Part shown: piece by piece, positions 8,121 to 16,760 of the stretch
How positions within the stretch are numbered: position 1 is the stretch's first letter
Layout: each line of letters opens with the position of its first letter
Assembly: GCF_008704205.1 (NCBI RefSeq)
Contig: NZ_VXLC01000040.1
Coordinates: 33,856-97,855 of the forward strand
From: Nocardia colli
GTDB lineage: Bacteria; Actinomycetota; Actinomycetes; Mycobacteriales; Mycobacteriaceae
Direction: 5' to 3'
DNA length: 64,000 nucleotides
Notes under the pieces: generated by a model
What the model was told of the DNA's origin: nothing
Database searches by the model: none
Seen by the model: only the letters and a program-made list of their open reading frames with translations
Program-made: the position numbers and the translations under genes

Positions 8121-8936
8121 CTATTTGACCGGGGCCGCAGGCGAATCGGGCGCAGCGGCGGCTGGTTCGTACAAGCCCTCCAGGTGCCAGACGCCGGTGA
8201 AACCGTTGAACGGCCCGCCGACGATGAGGCTGGTCCACTGCAGGGTGAACTTGCGGGTCTTCGCGTCGAAAGTGCCGGTGGCCGGGGGGCCTTGGGCGGC
8301 ATCGGCGGTGGGCTTGTCGAACCACTGCTTGGCCACCCAGTCCCAGACCTTCTGCACCTGTTCGGCGCCGGCCACCTGTGCGTCCTGCTTCTCCGGCGGC
8401 TTCGGCGCGCCCTGGTTGAACTCCTGGTCGTTCCACGAGGCGGCCCAGGACGACACGTCGGCGGTCAACTTGCCGCCGTCGTTGGTCACCGAGGGCGGCG
8501 GCACCCGGCGCTGGGTCTGCGGGTCGGTCGGATTGGTGGAGATACCGAACTCGACGGCGAAGAACTTGGTCGGCTTGGTGATCGACGCGGACAGCGAATT
8601 ACCCTGCGCGAAGCCGGGATTCGGTTCGCTTTGATATCCGCCGATGCGCAGGCCGCCCGCCGTGCCCGGTTCGAGCAGGGTGGTCGACCCGTTCTGCGCC
8701 GGGGAGTCGCCGTTGGGCATGTAGGGGCCCTTCTCCGGCGTACCGCCCGGCTGCACCATCCGGAACCAGGTACCGGCGACGCTGTCGCCGGACACCGAAC
8801 CCGGGGTGAAGCGCAGCAATCCGACCAGCGGCTCCGGCCCGCTCGACGCCGGGGTGTCGTCGCTGCTGGAACATCCCGACACCCCCAGCGCCAGCGCGGC
8901 CAGGACTGTCGCCGCGATCAGCTTTCGTGCGCTCAT
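8121..8936 (-). CDS. predicted lipoprotein, paralogue of the 9952-10962 product
   Basis: Unrecognised protein of 271 aa with a signal peptide and lipobox (LGVSGC, Cys 22), so lipid-anchored on the outer face of the membrane. The start at 8936 has AGGAGGG upstream and overlaps the preceding TGA (ATGA). It shares with the product of 9952-10962 the strings TNPTDPQT, FNQGAPKP and IVGGPFNGFTGVWHL in the same order, so the two are paralogues. This copy carries an extra insert of about 40 residues (QVQKVWDWVAKQWF) and lacks the C-terminal membrane anchor. No catalytic motif is visible. Confidence 0.8.
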   Translation of the reverse strand: MSARKLIAATVLAALALGVSGCSSSDDTPASSGPEPLVGLLRFTPGSVSGDSVAGTWFRMVQPGGTPEKGPYMPNGDSPAQNGSTTLLEPGTAGGLRIGGYQSEPNPGFAQGNSLSASITKPTKFFAVEFGISTNPTDPQTQRRVPPPSVTNDGGKLTADVSSWAASWNDQEFNQGAPKPPEKQDAQVAGAEQVQKVWDWVAKQWFDKPTADAAQGPPATGTFDAKTRKFTLQWTSLIVGGPFNGFTGVWHLEGLYEPAAAAPDSPAAPVK

Positions 8937-9955
8937 GCCGGATTCCCTCCTACTGTGTTGGCCCGCAACCGGTTCGGCAGGAGCAGGCCCTCGACCGTGG
9001 CGGCCAGCACGAAGATGCCGGGCACCAGGTAGAAGAACCCGAGTCCACGGAACGCGCCGAAGCCGATCGGGCGAGTCGAATCGTTCAGCGCGACAACGGC
9101 ATCGAAGTTGCGCACGTTGTCGTTCATCGCGCCGATCAGCGCGGCGAACCGCGAAGTCATCGGCTGCCAACGAGTTTCGAGCGTGGTGATGCCGGTGAGA
9201 TCGGCCTCGGGGTGGACAGCGCGAACGGCGGCGGTGTAGCGGCTGTTGAGTTCGCCGTCGGCCGCGACCAGGGTGACGAAGTAGCCCTGCAACTTCCGGA
9301 CCTCGTCGTGGGTCAGGATCGGGCGCAGGTCGTTGATCAGCGGTTGCGCCGCGGGCGAGGCCGGGAACAGCCCGCCGAGCAGCGGCACCGCGATCAACCC
9401 GAGCGCGGCCAGTCCCGCGACCGAGCGCCAGACCAGCGCCTGCCTGCCCTCCTTCGCGCGCCGGTAACCCAGCACGCCGGCGCCGATCAGGATCACGCCG
9501 GGTAGCGCGAACAACCACGGCAACGTGCCGAAAGGCGGTACCGCGGCGAGCTTTTCGTAATTGCCCCGGTTGTCGTCGATCGCGCCGATCATCCCGGACA
9601 TGTGATAGCTGATCTCCGGGTAGTCGCGGACGAATTGGTCCACCCGCTCGAAGCTGCCCGGCTGCTGGCCGTTCTTCTGCAACGTGACGACATTGGTCCG
9701 CGCGTCATCGAGCACCTGAAGATCGTGGCGATACCCGTCGATGCTCGACCGCGTCATGTACGGCTCGAACGCGTCGATCATCGCCTCCCCCTTGACCGCT
9801 CGCGGGAACATGCCGGTGCCGATGGGCGCGAGCACCAGCAGCGCGCCGATCGCGATGATCAGCACGAACGGCCACCGTTTCCGGGGCCGCGGCGGCGCGG
9901 GTTCCGGATTCGAGACGAACTCCGAATAGGCGGGCAGCCCCGACACTGCCGTCAC
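8933..9955 (-). CDS. membrane protein with two homologous halves
   Basis: Unrecognised protein of 340 aa. It starts at a GTG (9955) overlapping the upstream TGA (GTGA), and its own stop overlaps the next ATG. Four hydrophobic segments enclose two extracytoplasmic loops that look like a duplication. Half 1 reads FPRAVKGEAMID, then MIGAIDDNRGNYEKL, then LFALPGVILIGAGV. Half 2 reads FPASPAAQPLIN, then LIGAMNDNVRNFDAV, then FYLVPGIFVLAATV. It lies between the two paralogous exported proteins, so the three may form a membrane complex. No transport or enzyme signature is seen. Confidence 0.75.
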   Translation of the reverse strand: MTAVSGLPAYSEFVSNPEPAPPRPRKRWPFVLIIAIGALLVLAPIGTGMFPRAVKGEAMIDAFEPYMTRSSIDGYRHDLQVLDDARTNVVTLQKNGQQPGSFERVDQFVRDYPEISYHMSGMIGAIDDNRGNYEKLAAVPPFGTLPWLFALPGVILIGAGVLGYRRAKEGRQALVWRSVAGLAALGLIAVPLLGGLFPASPAAQPLINDLRPILTHDEVRKLQGYFVTLVAADGELNSRYTAAVRAVHPEADLTGITTLETRWQPMTSRFAALIGAMNDNVRNFDAVVALNDSTRPIGFGAFRGLGFFYLVPGIFVLAATVEGLLLPNRLRANTVGGNPA

Positions 9956-10962
9956 TGCCGTTGCCGACGGACGATCCGGTCCGCGTTGAAGAACACCCCG
10001 GCCGCCGCGACCGCGACGACGAGCAGCGTCGGCACCACCCACGCCGGGGTGTGCCTGCCGCGCGGGACCTCGATGGTCTTCGAGGCGAGCACCGGATCGG
10101 CGTGGATCGGCTGCGCCTGATTTTGCGCCACCGGCACGGCGGCGGGCGCGGCCGCCGCCGTGCCGGGGACCGCCGGAGCCGCCGGCGCGGGGGCCGGAGC
10201 AGCGGGGGCGGGAGCGGCCGGCGCGGCCGCGGGCGCGGCGGGCGGCGCGGCAATCGGCGCGGCCGCCGGTGCAGCCTGCGGGACGCTGCCGCCGCGGTAC
10301 TGACCGGCCAGATGCCACAGCCCGGTGAAGTTGTTGAACGGACCGCCGACGATCTGACTCGTCCACTCGATCACGAAGTTGCCCGAGCCGTCGATGCTGC
10401 CGCGCACGGGACTGGTCTTGCCCGGCAGTCCACCGCCCGGCTTCGGCGCACCCTGGTTGAACACCTGGTTGTTCCAGGTGACCCCGAGGCTGCTCAGATC
10501 GCCGGACAGCTGCCCGCCGTCGGAGTAGATCGCGGGCACCGAGGTGCCGCCGCCGGTCTGCGGATCGGTCGGGTTGGTCGCGGTGGCGAAATCGACGCCG
10601 TAGAACCGGACCGGGGTGGTGACCCGCCCCGACCGCGCGTTGCCCGCGCCGTCGAAGGCCGCCGCGGGCTGCGGCTGGTAACTGCCGCTGACCAGGCCGC
10701 CGTCGCTGCCCGCGGACAGCGTGGTCACCGTCTGATCGCTGCACGCCGAGTCGCTGTTGGCCAGGTAGGGGCCGCCCGCGTCCCCGGTCGGCAGGATCAT
10801 CCGGAAGAAGCTGCCGGTCACCGCGCCGCCGGAGCAGACGCCGGGCGCCAAGGCGAACAGACCGTTCAGCGGCGCGGGTTCGGCGTGCGCGAACGGCGCG
10901 GCGAACGTCGACAGGCCGAGGGCGGCTACCGCGGCGGCGAACCGATAAGAGTTCCGTCCCAT
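9952..10962 (-). CDS. exported C-tail-anchored protein, first gene of the envelope operon
   Basis: Unrecognised protein of 336 aa. A cleavable signal peptide ends near AHA|EPAP. A roughly 200-residue domain is shared with the lipoprotein at 8121-8936 and ends in IVGGPFNNFTGLWHLAG. It is followed by a long Ala/Pro linker and one C-terminal membrane helix (WVVPTLLVVAVAAAGVFF) with an RRQRQ tail. Translation starts at ATG 10962 after AAGGA. It heads the operon 10962 to 7112, whose genes overlap or are closely spaced. The 236-bp region upstream is shared with divergent icmF. Confidence 0.8.
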   Translation of the reverse strand: MGRNSYRFAAAVAALGLSTFAAPFAHAEPAPLNGLFALAPGVCSGGAVTGSFFRMILPTGDAGGPYLANSDSACSDQTVTTLSAGSDGGLVSGSYQPQPAAAFDGAGNARSGRVTTPVRFYGVDFATATNPTDPQTGGGTSVPAIYSDGGQLSGDLSSLGVTWNNQVFNQGAPKPGGGLPGKTSPVRGSIDGSGNFVIEWTSQIVGGPFNNFTGLWHLAGQYRGGSVPQAAPAAAPIAAPPAAPAAAPAAPAPAAPAPAPAAPAVPGTAAAAPAAVPVAQNQAQPIHADPVLASKTIEVPRGRHTPAWVVPTLLVVAVAAAGVFFNADRIVRRQRQ

Positions 10963-11152
10963 GGATCTTCCTTTTGGTGGATTTGTGCAGATGGATTTCG
11001 GATTTAGGGCATCGCGTCACATCGGAACTCGAGCCGGTGCCGGTTGTCGCCATTTGCATTCACGATGAGCGGAACCTCGATTGCCGACATTCCCGAATTG
11101 ACCGGGCGTGTACTACCTGGCGCTGTGATCGGCATCACCGTAGGATTAGTTT

Positions 11153-11173
11153 GACGTCCTAGTATCGGACGCC
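11153..11173. promoter_or_regulatory. inverted repeat upstream of icmF
   Basis: GACGTCC (11153-11159) and GGACGCC (11167-11173) form an imperfect inverted repeat, 6 of 7 pairs, around a 7-bp spacer. It lies 26 bp before the icmF start, between icmF and the divergent exported-protein operon. The half-site resembles the TGGACGTCCA palindrome before mmsA. A repressor operator is plausible. Confidence 0.35.
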
Positions 11174-11198
11174 GACTGGATATCGCCGGAGGAATGCC

Positions 11199-14100
11199 GT
11201 GGCCGACCACACGCTGCACACGCCGACCAACCCCGTCCGTTTCGTGACCTCCGCAGCACTATTCGACGGACACGACGCGGCGATCAACATCATGCGGCGC
11301 ATCCTGCAGGCGCAGGGCGCGGAGGTGATCCACCTCGGGCACAACCGCGCGGTCAGCGAGGTGGTCGACGCGGTGCTCACCGAGGACGCGCAGGGCGTCG
11401 CGGTCAGTTCGTATCAGGGCGGCCATGTCGAATACTTCGAATATCTCGCCGACGCGTTGAAAAAGGCGGGGGCCGAACACGTTCGGATATTCGGCGGGGG
11501 CGGCGGGGTCATCGTCGCCGAGGAAATCGCGCGGCTCGCCGAATCCGGGGTGACTATCTTCTCCCCCGAGGACGGTCAGCGACTCGGGTTGCCCGGCATG
11601 ATCAATCAACTGATTCGCGCCTGCGATGTCGATCTCGCCACCGAGCCACCGGTATTGGAGGCGGTGCTCGCCGGTGAACGCGCCGCGCTGGCTCGCGCCA
11701 TCACCTGCCTGCAACAGGACGCGCTGTCCGACGGCGACCGGCAGGCATTGATCCAGGCGGCCGCCGCGCGCACGGTGCCGGTGCTCGGCATCACCGGCAC
11801 CGGCGGCTCCGGAAAGTCCTCGCTCACCGACGAATTGGTGCGCAGGCTGCGCTCGGACCAGCAGGACAAGCTGCGCGTCGCGATCCTCGCGGTGGACCCG
11901 ACCCGGCGGCGCGGCGGCGGTGCGTTGCTCGGCGACCGCATCCGGATGAACGCCCTGGACGGCGACCACATCTTCTTCCGCTCGCTGGCCACCCGGGGCG
12001 GGCGCGAACTGCCGGACAATATCGAGCTGATCGTGACCGCCTGCAAGGCAGCGGGTTACGACCTGGTGATCCTGGAAACGCCGGGCATCGGCCAGGGCGA
12101 CGCCGCGGTCACCGACCATGTCGACGTGTCCATGTATGTGATGACCCCGGACTTCGGCGCGGCCTCCCAGCTGGAGAAGATCGACATGCTGGATTTCGCG
12201 GATGTGGTGGCGATCAACAAGTTCGAGCGCCGCGGGGCCGCGGACGCGCTGCGCGATGTGTCGCGTCAGCTGATCCGCAACCGCGAGGCGTTCACCGCGT
12301 CCCCGGAGGACATGCCCGTATTCGGCACCAGCGCGGCGACTTTCAACGACGACGGGGTCACCGCGCTGTATCAGCACCTGGCCGGGCTGCTGTCCGAGCG
12401 CGGCTTGCGGCTGGAGCAGGGTGCGCTGCCCCGGGTGAACACCCGCACGTCAACCCGGTTCGCGCAGATCATTCCGCCGGCGCGGGTGCGCTATCTGGCC
12501 GAGATCGCCGAGACGGTGCGCGAGTATCACGCGACGACGGCCGCGCAAATCGTTGCCGCGCAACGGGTGCAGCGCGTCGAACAGGTCGCCGCCGAACTGC
12601 CCGACGATGCCGCCGTCGCGGAGCTGGCCGCCAAGGCCCGCGCCGAGCTGACCGCCGAGAACGCGGCGCTGCTCGCCGAATGGCCCGCGCTGGCCGAGTC
12701 CTACCGCGGCGACGAGCAGGTGGTGCGGATTCGCGACCGCGAGATCCGCACGCCGCTGCGCCGGGAGACGCTGTCCGGCAACTCGATTCCGCGGGTCGCG
12801 CTGCCCAGGTACACCGATCACGGTGAGCTGCTGCGCTTCCTGCGCGCGGAGAACCTGCCGGGGCGTTTCCCGTTCACCGCGGGCGTGTTTCCGTTCAAGC
12901 GGGACAACGAGGATCCGGCCAGGATGTTCGCCGGCGAGGGCGACCCGTTCCGCACCAACCGGCGGTTCAAGGTGCTCAGCGAGTACGCCGACGCCAAAAG
13001 GCTGTCCACCGCGTTCGATTCGGTGACGCTCTACGGCCACGATCCGGCCGAACGCCCCGACATCTACGGCAAGGTCGGCACCTCGGGCGTTTCCATCGCC
13101 TCGCTCGACGACATGCAGGCGCTCTACGACGGTTTCGACCTGACCTCGCCGACCACCTCGGTGTCGATGACCATCAACGGCCCGGCCCCGACCATCCTGG
13201 CCTACTTCCTCAATACCGCGATAGATCAAGCGCTGGAACGATTCTCGGCCGCCGAGGGACGGGCGCCGACCGAGGACGAAACCGCCGATATCCGGGCGAA
13301 GACCTTGGCGACGGTGCGCGGCACCGTGCAGGCCGACATCCTCAAGGAGGATCAGGGCCAGAACACCTGCATCTTCTCCACCGAATTCAGCCTGCGCATG
13401 ATGGCCGACATCCAGGAATGGTTCGTGCGCAACGGTGTTCGCAATTTCTACTCCGTCTCGATTTCCGGCTATCACATCGCCGAGGCAGGCGCGAACCCGA
13501 TCAGCCAGCTCGCGTTCACCCTCAGCAACGGATTCACCTATGTGGAGGCCTATCTCGCGCGCGGCATGCGAATCGACGACTTCGCGCCCAACCTGTCGTT
13601 CTTCTTCTCCAACGGCATGGACCCCGAATACTCGGTGATCGGCCGGGTCGCCCGGCGGATCTGGGCGGTGGCGATGCGAGATCGCTACGGCGCCAACGAC
13701 CGTTCGCAGAAGCTGAAGTACCACGTCCAGACCTCCGGCCGCTCGCTGCACGCACAGGAGATGAGCTTCAACGACATTCGCACGACGTTGCAGGCGCTCA
13801 TCGCCATCTACGACAACTGCAACAGCCTGCACACCAACGCCTACGACGAGGCGGTGACCACCCCCACCGAGGAATCGGTGCGCCGCGCGCTCGCCATCCA
13901 GCTGATCATCAACCGCGAGTGGGGCGTGGCGATGAACGAAAACCCGTTGCAGGGCAGCTTTCTCATCGACGAACTCACCGACCTGGTCGAGGAGGCGGTG
14001 CTGGCCGAGTTCGACCGGATCAGCGAACGCGGCGGCGTGCTCGGCGCGATGGAGACCGGCTACCAGCGCGGCAAGATCCAGGACGAGTCGATCCGCTACG

Positions 14101-14414
14101 AACACCGCAAGCACGACGGCTCGCTGCCCATCGTCGGCGTCAACACCTTCCGCAACCCGCACGGGGAACCGAAACACGACATCGAGCTGGCCCGCGGCAC
14201 CGAGGCGGAGAAGCAGTCCCAGCTGACCCGGGTCCGCGAATTCCAGCACCGGCACCGCGATTCCGCGCACGCCGCCCTCGCCCGCCTCGAAGCCGTGGCC
14301 CGCACCGACGACAACATCTTCGACGTCCTGATGGATGCCGCCCGCGTCTGCACCCTGCAACAGATCACCGACACCTTCTTCACCGTCGGCGGCCAGTACC
14401 GGCGCAACGTGTAA
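11199..14414 (+). CDS. icmF: fused isobutyryl-CoA mutase
   Basis: Adenosylcobalamin enzyme of 1071 aa that interconverts isobutyryl-CoA and n-butyryl-CoA. Domains in order: B12-binding domain with the DxH motif at LFDGHDAAI (Asp23, His25); a MeaB/ArgK-like G-protein chaperone with a P-loop at residues 196-207 (GITGTGGSGKSS); then the large TIM-barrel mutase domain with TYFLNTAIDQ-type and GQNTCIFSTEFSLRMM motifs. This chaperone-mutase fusion defines IcmF and separates it from methylmalonyl-CoA mutase. The start is GTG 11199 with GGAGG upstream. It stands beyond the valine operon and would drain isobutyryl-CoA or rescue butyryl-CoA. Confidence 0.95.
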   Translation: MADHTLHTPTNPVRFVTSAALFDGHDAAINIMRRILQAQGAEVIHLGHNRAVSEVVDAVLTEDAQGVAVSSYQGGHVEYFEYLADALKKAGAEHVRIFGGGGGVIVAEEIARLAESGVTIFSPEDGQRLGLPGMINQLIRACDVDLATEPPVLEAVLAGERAALARAITCLQQDALSDGDRQALIQAAAARTVPVLGITGTGGSGKSSLTDELVRRLRSDQQDKLRVAILAVDPTRRRGGGALLGDRIRMNALDGDHIFFRSLATRGGRELPDNIELIVTACKAAGYDLVILETPGIGQGDAAVTDHVDVSMYVMTPDFGAASQLEKIDMLDFADVVAINKFERRGAADALRDVSRQLIRNREAFTASPEDMPVFGTSAATFNDDGVTALYQHLAGLLSERGLRLEQGALPRVNTRTSTRFAQIIPPARVRYLAEIAETVREYHATTAAQIVAAQRVQRVEQVAAELPDDAAVAELAAKARAELTAENAALLAEWPALAESYRGDEQVVRIRDREIRTPLRRETLSGNSIPRVALPRYTDHGELLRFLRAENLPGRFPFTAGVFPFKRDNEDPARMFAGEGDPFRTNRRFKVLSEYADAKRLSTAFDSVTLYGHDPAERPDIYGKVGTSGVSIASLDDMQALYDGFDLTSPTTSVSMTINGPAPTILAYFLNTAIDQALERFSAAEGRAPTEDETADIRAKTLATVRGTVQADILKEDQGQNTCIFSTEFSLRMMADIQEWFVRNGVRNFYSVSISGYHIAEAGANPISQLAFTLSNGFTYVEAYLARGMRIDDFAPNLSFFFSNGMDPEYSVIGRVARRIWAVAMRDRYGANDRSQKLKYHVQTSGRSLHAQEMSFNDIRTTLQALIAIYDNCNSLHTNAYDEAVTTPTEESVRRALAIQLIINREWGVAMNENPLQGSFLIDELTDLVEEAVLAEFDRISERGGVLGAMETGYQRGKIQDESIRYEHRKHDGSLPIVGVNTFRNPHGEPKHDIELARGTEAEKQSQLTRVREFQHRHRDSAHAALARLEAVARTDDNIFDVLMDAARVCTLQQITDTFFTVGGQYRRNV

Positions 14415-14419
14415 GCGGC

Positions 14420-14821
14420 TCAGAAGATCTGCACCTCGGGAACGGTCTGCATCAGCTGCGCCCACTCCGGGTATTTCGCCAGCTTCGCCTCGTGCAGCGC
14501 CATGATCTTTTCCCGCAGTGCGGGATCCGGCGCGTCCGAAACATCCGGGCCGATAGCGATTTTCGCGACGTGCGGGATGATCCGCGGATCACCGTCGAGG
14601 TGGACCGGGTCGTGCATGTACCGCTCCAACGCCGCCAGATCCTCGATGCCCACGCAGTAGGCATGGGTCAGGCCGGCTGAGCTGTCCCCCAGGTTCTGCC
14701 CGACGGTCGAGAACGACACCGACTCGACCGATGCCGTGCGCCGCATCAGTGCCAGCACCTCGGCCTTCTGCTCGTCGGTGGTCTCGTCTCGGAAGCCGAA
14801 GCGCAGCAGGTGAACAATCAT
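14420..14821 (-). CDS. Dabb (stress-responsive A/B barrel) domain protein
   Basis: A 133-aa dimeric ferredoxin-like fold protein. MIVHLLRFGF at the start and the central HAYCVGIEDLAALERYMHDPVH segment are typical of Dabb proteins, a family without one fixed reaction that includes a few cyclases. ATG 14821 has GGGAGG upstream. The gene converges on icmF with a 5-bp gap. It is divergent from a TetR gene, with two matching operators between them, so it is the likely target of that repressor. Confidence 0.8.
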   Translation of the reverse strand: MIVHLLRFGFRDETTDEQKAEVLALMRRTASVESVSFSTVGQNLGDSSAGLTHAYCVGIEDLAALERYMHDPVHLDGDPRIIPHVAKIAIGPDVSDAPDPALREKIMALHEAKLAKYPEWAQLMQTVPEVQIF

Positions 14822-14835
14822 GGAACCTCCCTCGA

Positions 14836-14903
14836 ATTGAACTGATGGGTTCAATCTAGATAACTGATCGGTAGATCCACAAGAGTGAACCTATGAGTTC
14901 AAT
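14836..14903. promoter_or_regulatory. paired TetR-type operators between Dabb and TetR genes
   Basis: Two copies of TGAAC-N6-GTTCA lie at 14838-14853 and 14886-14901, with centres 48 bp apart. The first extends to ATTGAAC and GTTCAAT arms. Both fall in the 111-bp divergent promoter region, the usual place for autoregulatory TetR sites. Confidence 0.65.
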
Positions 14904-14932
14904 TCAGGCCGAGCGGGCGCTACCATGCAGGA

Positions 14933-15562
14933 GTGACGGGAGCTACGACGGCGCGCGGCCGCATCGACAAGCGGCAGGCGATCCTCGATGTCGCGTTCGC
15001 CGTCTTCGCCCGGCGCGGCTACGACAAGACCTGCGTGCAGGAGATCGCCGACGAGGCCGGCGTCGCCAAACCCACGGTGTACAACCACCTCACCGACAAG
15101 CAGACGCTCTTCCGGCACGCCGTGCTGGCCGCGGCCGACGCGGTCGCCGCCGAGACCCTCGCGGTGGCCGACCGGCTGCGCGATCCCGGCGACGACCTGC
15201 GGCCCGCGCTGACCGAGGTCGCGACCGAGCTGCTCGCGGTGTGCGCGGGCGAGCGCGCCCGTGCCTTGCGGGCGCTCACCTACGCCCAGCTCGCGGCCTT
15301 CCCCGAGCTCACCGACGAGGTGCTCGACCGCACCTCGCGGCGCATCGCCGAGGCGATGGCGGATCGGCTCGCGCGACTGGCGCTGTCGGGCAAGTTGCGG
15401 ATCGGCGACCCGGCGCTGGCCGCCGAACAGCTGCTCGCCCTGCTCACCGCGCCGCTGGAGGCGCGGTCGCGGCTCGGCACCCGGGAGGTCTCGGCGACCG
15501 AATACCGGGCCATCGCCGATGCGGCCGTCGATACCTTCTTGGCCGCGTTCGGGGCGCGCTGA
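14933..15562 (+). CDS. TetR/AcrR family regulator
   Basis: A 209-aa repressor. The N-terminal helix-turn-helix region (QEIADEAGVAKPTVYNHLTDKQTLF) is well conserved, and the ligand-binding C-terminal half is variable. The GTG at 14933 has TACCAT six nt upstream, fitting a leaderless transcript. The two TGAAC-N6-GTTCA sites just upstream suggest it represses itself and the divergent Dabb gene. The inducer is unknown. Confidence 0.88.
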   Translation: MTGATTARGRIDKRQAILDVAFAVFARRGYDKTCVQEIADEAGVAKPTVYNHLTDKQTLFRHAVLAAADAVAAETLAVADRLRDPGDDLRPALTEVATELLAVCAGERARALRALTYAQLAAFPELTDEVLDRTSRRIAEAMADRLARLALSGKLRIGDPALAAEQLLALLTAPLEARSRLGTREVSATEYRAIADAAVDTFLAAFGAR

Positions 15563-15674
15563 CCCTGTGGCAGCGCGGATGAATCACGGCCTGCTGCGTC
15601 GATTCCGAACGAGCGGTGCGGCTGCCGTGTGACAATCGCCGGGTCAAGGCCCTCGGCGCGTTGGGACGGCGGAC

Positions 15675-16748
15675 ATGGATCTATCGGGTATTCGGATCAT
15701 CGACGCACATATTCATCAGTGGGATCCGTTCACCACACCGCGGACGTTCAGCGGGACGGCGAGGCTGCTGCGGATGCTGCCGATCCCGATGGATCTGGCG
15801 AAACGGGTCGCACCGCGGCGGGATCGCGAATTCACCGGGGATCCAACGGCTTTCAGTCGTCCGTATCTGCCCGCGGATTATCGCGCGGACGCGGGCGACG
15901 AGCCGATCGACACGATCGTGCACATCGAGGTCGCCTGGGCCGGTAAGGACCCGCTGGCCGAGGCCGACGAGACGGCGTGGGTGGCCCGACTACCCTTCGG
16001 CGGCGACAATCCGGAGCTGGGCGCCATTCTCGGCAACGCGGACCCGGCGGCGCCCGAATTCGCCGCGCTGCTCGACGCACACCTGGCCGCCGCGCCCCTG
16101 CTGCGCGGCATCCGAGCGCACGCGGCCCATCACCCCGATCCGGATGTGCGGCCGTACGCCGACCATCCGGGCGCGCTCACCACAAAGGAATTCCTGAACG
16201 GGTTCGGGCGGCTGGCCGAGCGAGACCTCTCCTTCGAGGCCTGGGTCTACTCGCATGCCCTGCCCGATGTGACGGCGCTGGCCGAGCGGTACCCGGAGGT
16301 GCCGATCGTGCTCAACCATCTCGCTACTCCCGCAGGAATTTTCGGCCCGATCGGCAAGCACACCGGAACCAACCCGAGCGTGCGCCGCGCGCTGTATCTG
16401 CGCTGGCGCGACGACTTGTCCGCGCTCGCCGAACAACCGAACGTGGTCGCGAAGGTCAGCGGCCTGATGATGCCGGTCCTCGGCCATCCGGTACCCCGGC
16501 GCGGCACCACCACCCCAATTCCCGTGCTGGTGGACCGAATTCACCCCCTCATCGAACACGCCCTCGACGCATTCGGCGCCGACCGATTGATCTGGGGCTC
16601 GAATTTCCCCGTAGACAAACCGATTACAACCATCAGCAACAGCATCGAAGCAGTCGCCACCGCGGTCACCGGCCACGGCGGCGGGCAAACGGAACTCGCG
16701 CACATCTTCCGGGATACCGCCCGACGCGTGTACCGGATCGACGCGTAG
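15675..16748 (+). CDS. amidohydrolase family (TIM-barrel) protein
   Basis: A 357-aa metal-dependent hydrolase of the amidohydrolase_2 type. The metal-binding HxH is in IIDAHIHQWDP at residues 8-18. Later barrel-end motifs are VLNHLATP and WGSNFPVDKP. Relatives include lactonases and decarboxylases. The substrate cannot be named. It ends 12 bp from the convergent TetR gene and is not clearly in an operon. Confidence 0.85.
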   Translation: MDLSGIRIIDAHIHQWDPFTTPRTFSGTARLLRMLPIPMDLAKRVAPRRDREFTGDPTAFSRPYLPADYRADAGDEPIDTIVHIEVAWAGKDPLAEADETAWVARLPFGGDNPELGAILGNADPAAPEFAALLDAHLAAAPLLRGIRAHAAHHPDPDVRPYADHPGALTTKEFLNGFGRLAERDLSFEAWVYSHALPDVTALAERYPEVPIVLNHLATPAGIFGPIGKHTGTNPSVRRALYLRWRDDLSALAEQPNVVAKVSGLMMPVLGHPVPRRGTTTPIPVLVDRIHPLIEHALDAFGADRLIWGSNFPVDKPITTISNSIEAVATAVTGHGGGQTELAHIFRDTARRVYRIDA

Positions 16749-16760
16749 CGCCGAAAGGTG

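Noticed and set aside
10963..11198. Cobalamin riboswitch upstream of icmF
   Set aside because: No B12-box-like sequence was found. The start has a simple GGAGG leader and an inverted repeat instead.
12450..14465. 671-codon frame opposite icmF
   Set aside because: Wholly antisense to a clear IcmF coding sequence, without recognisable domains.
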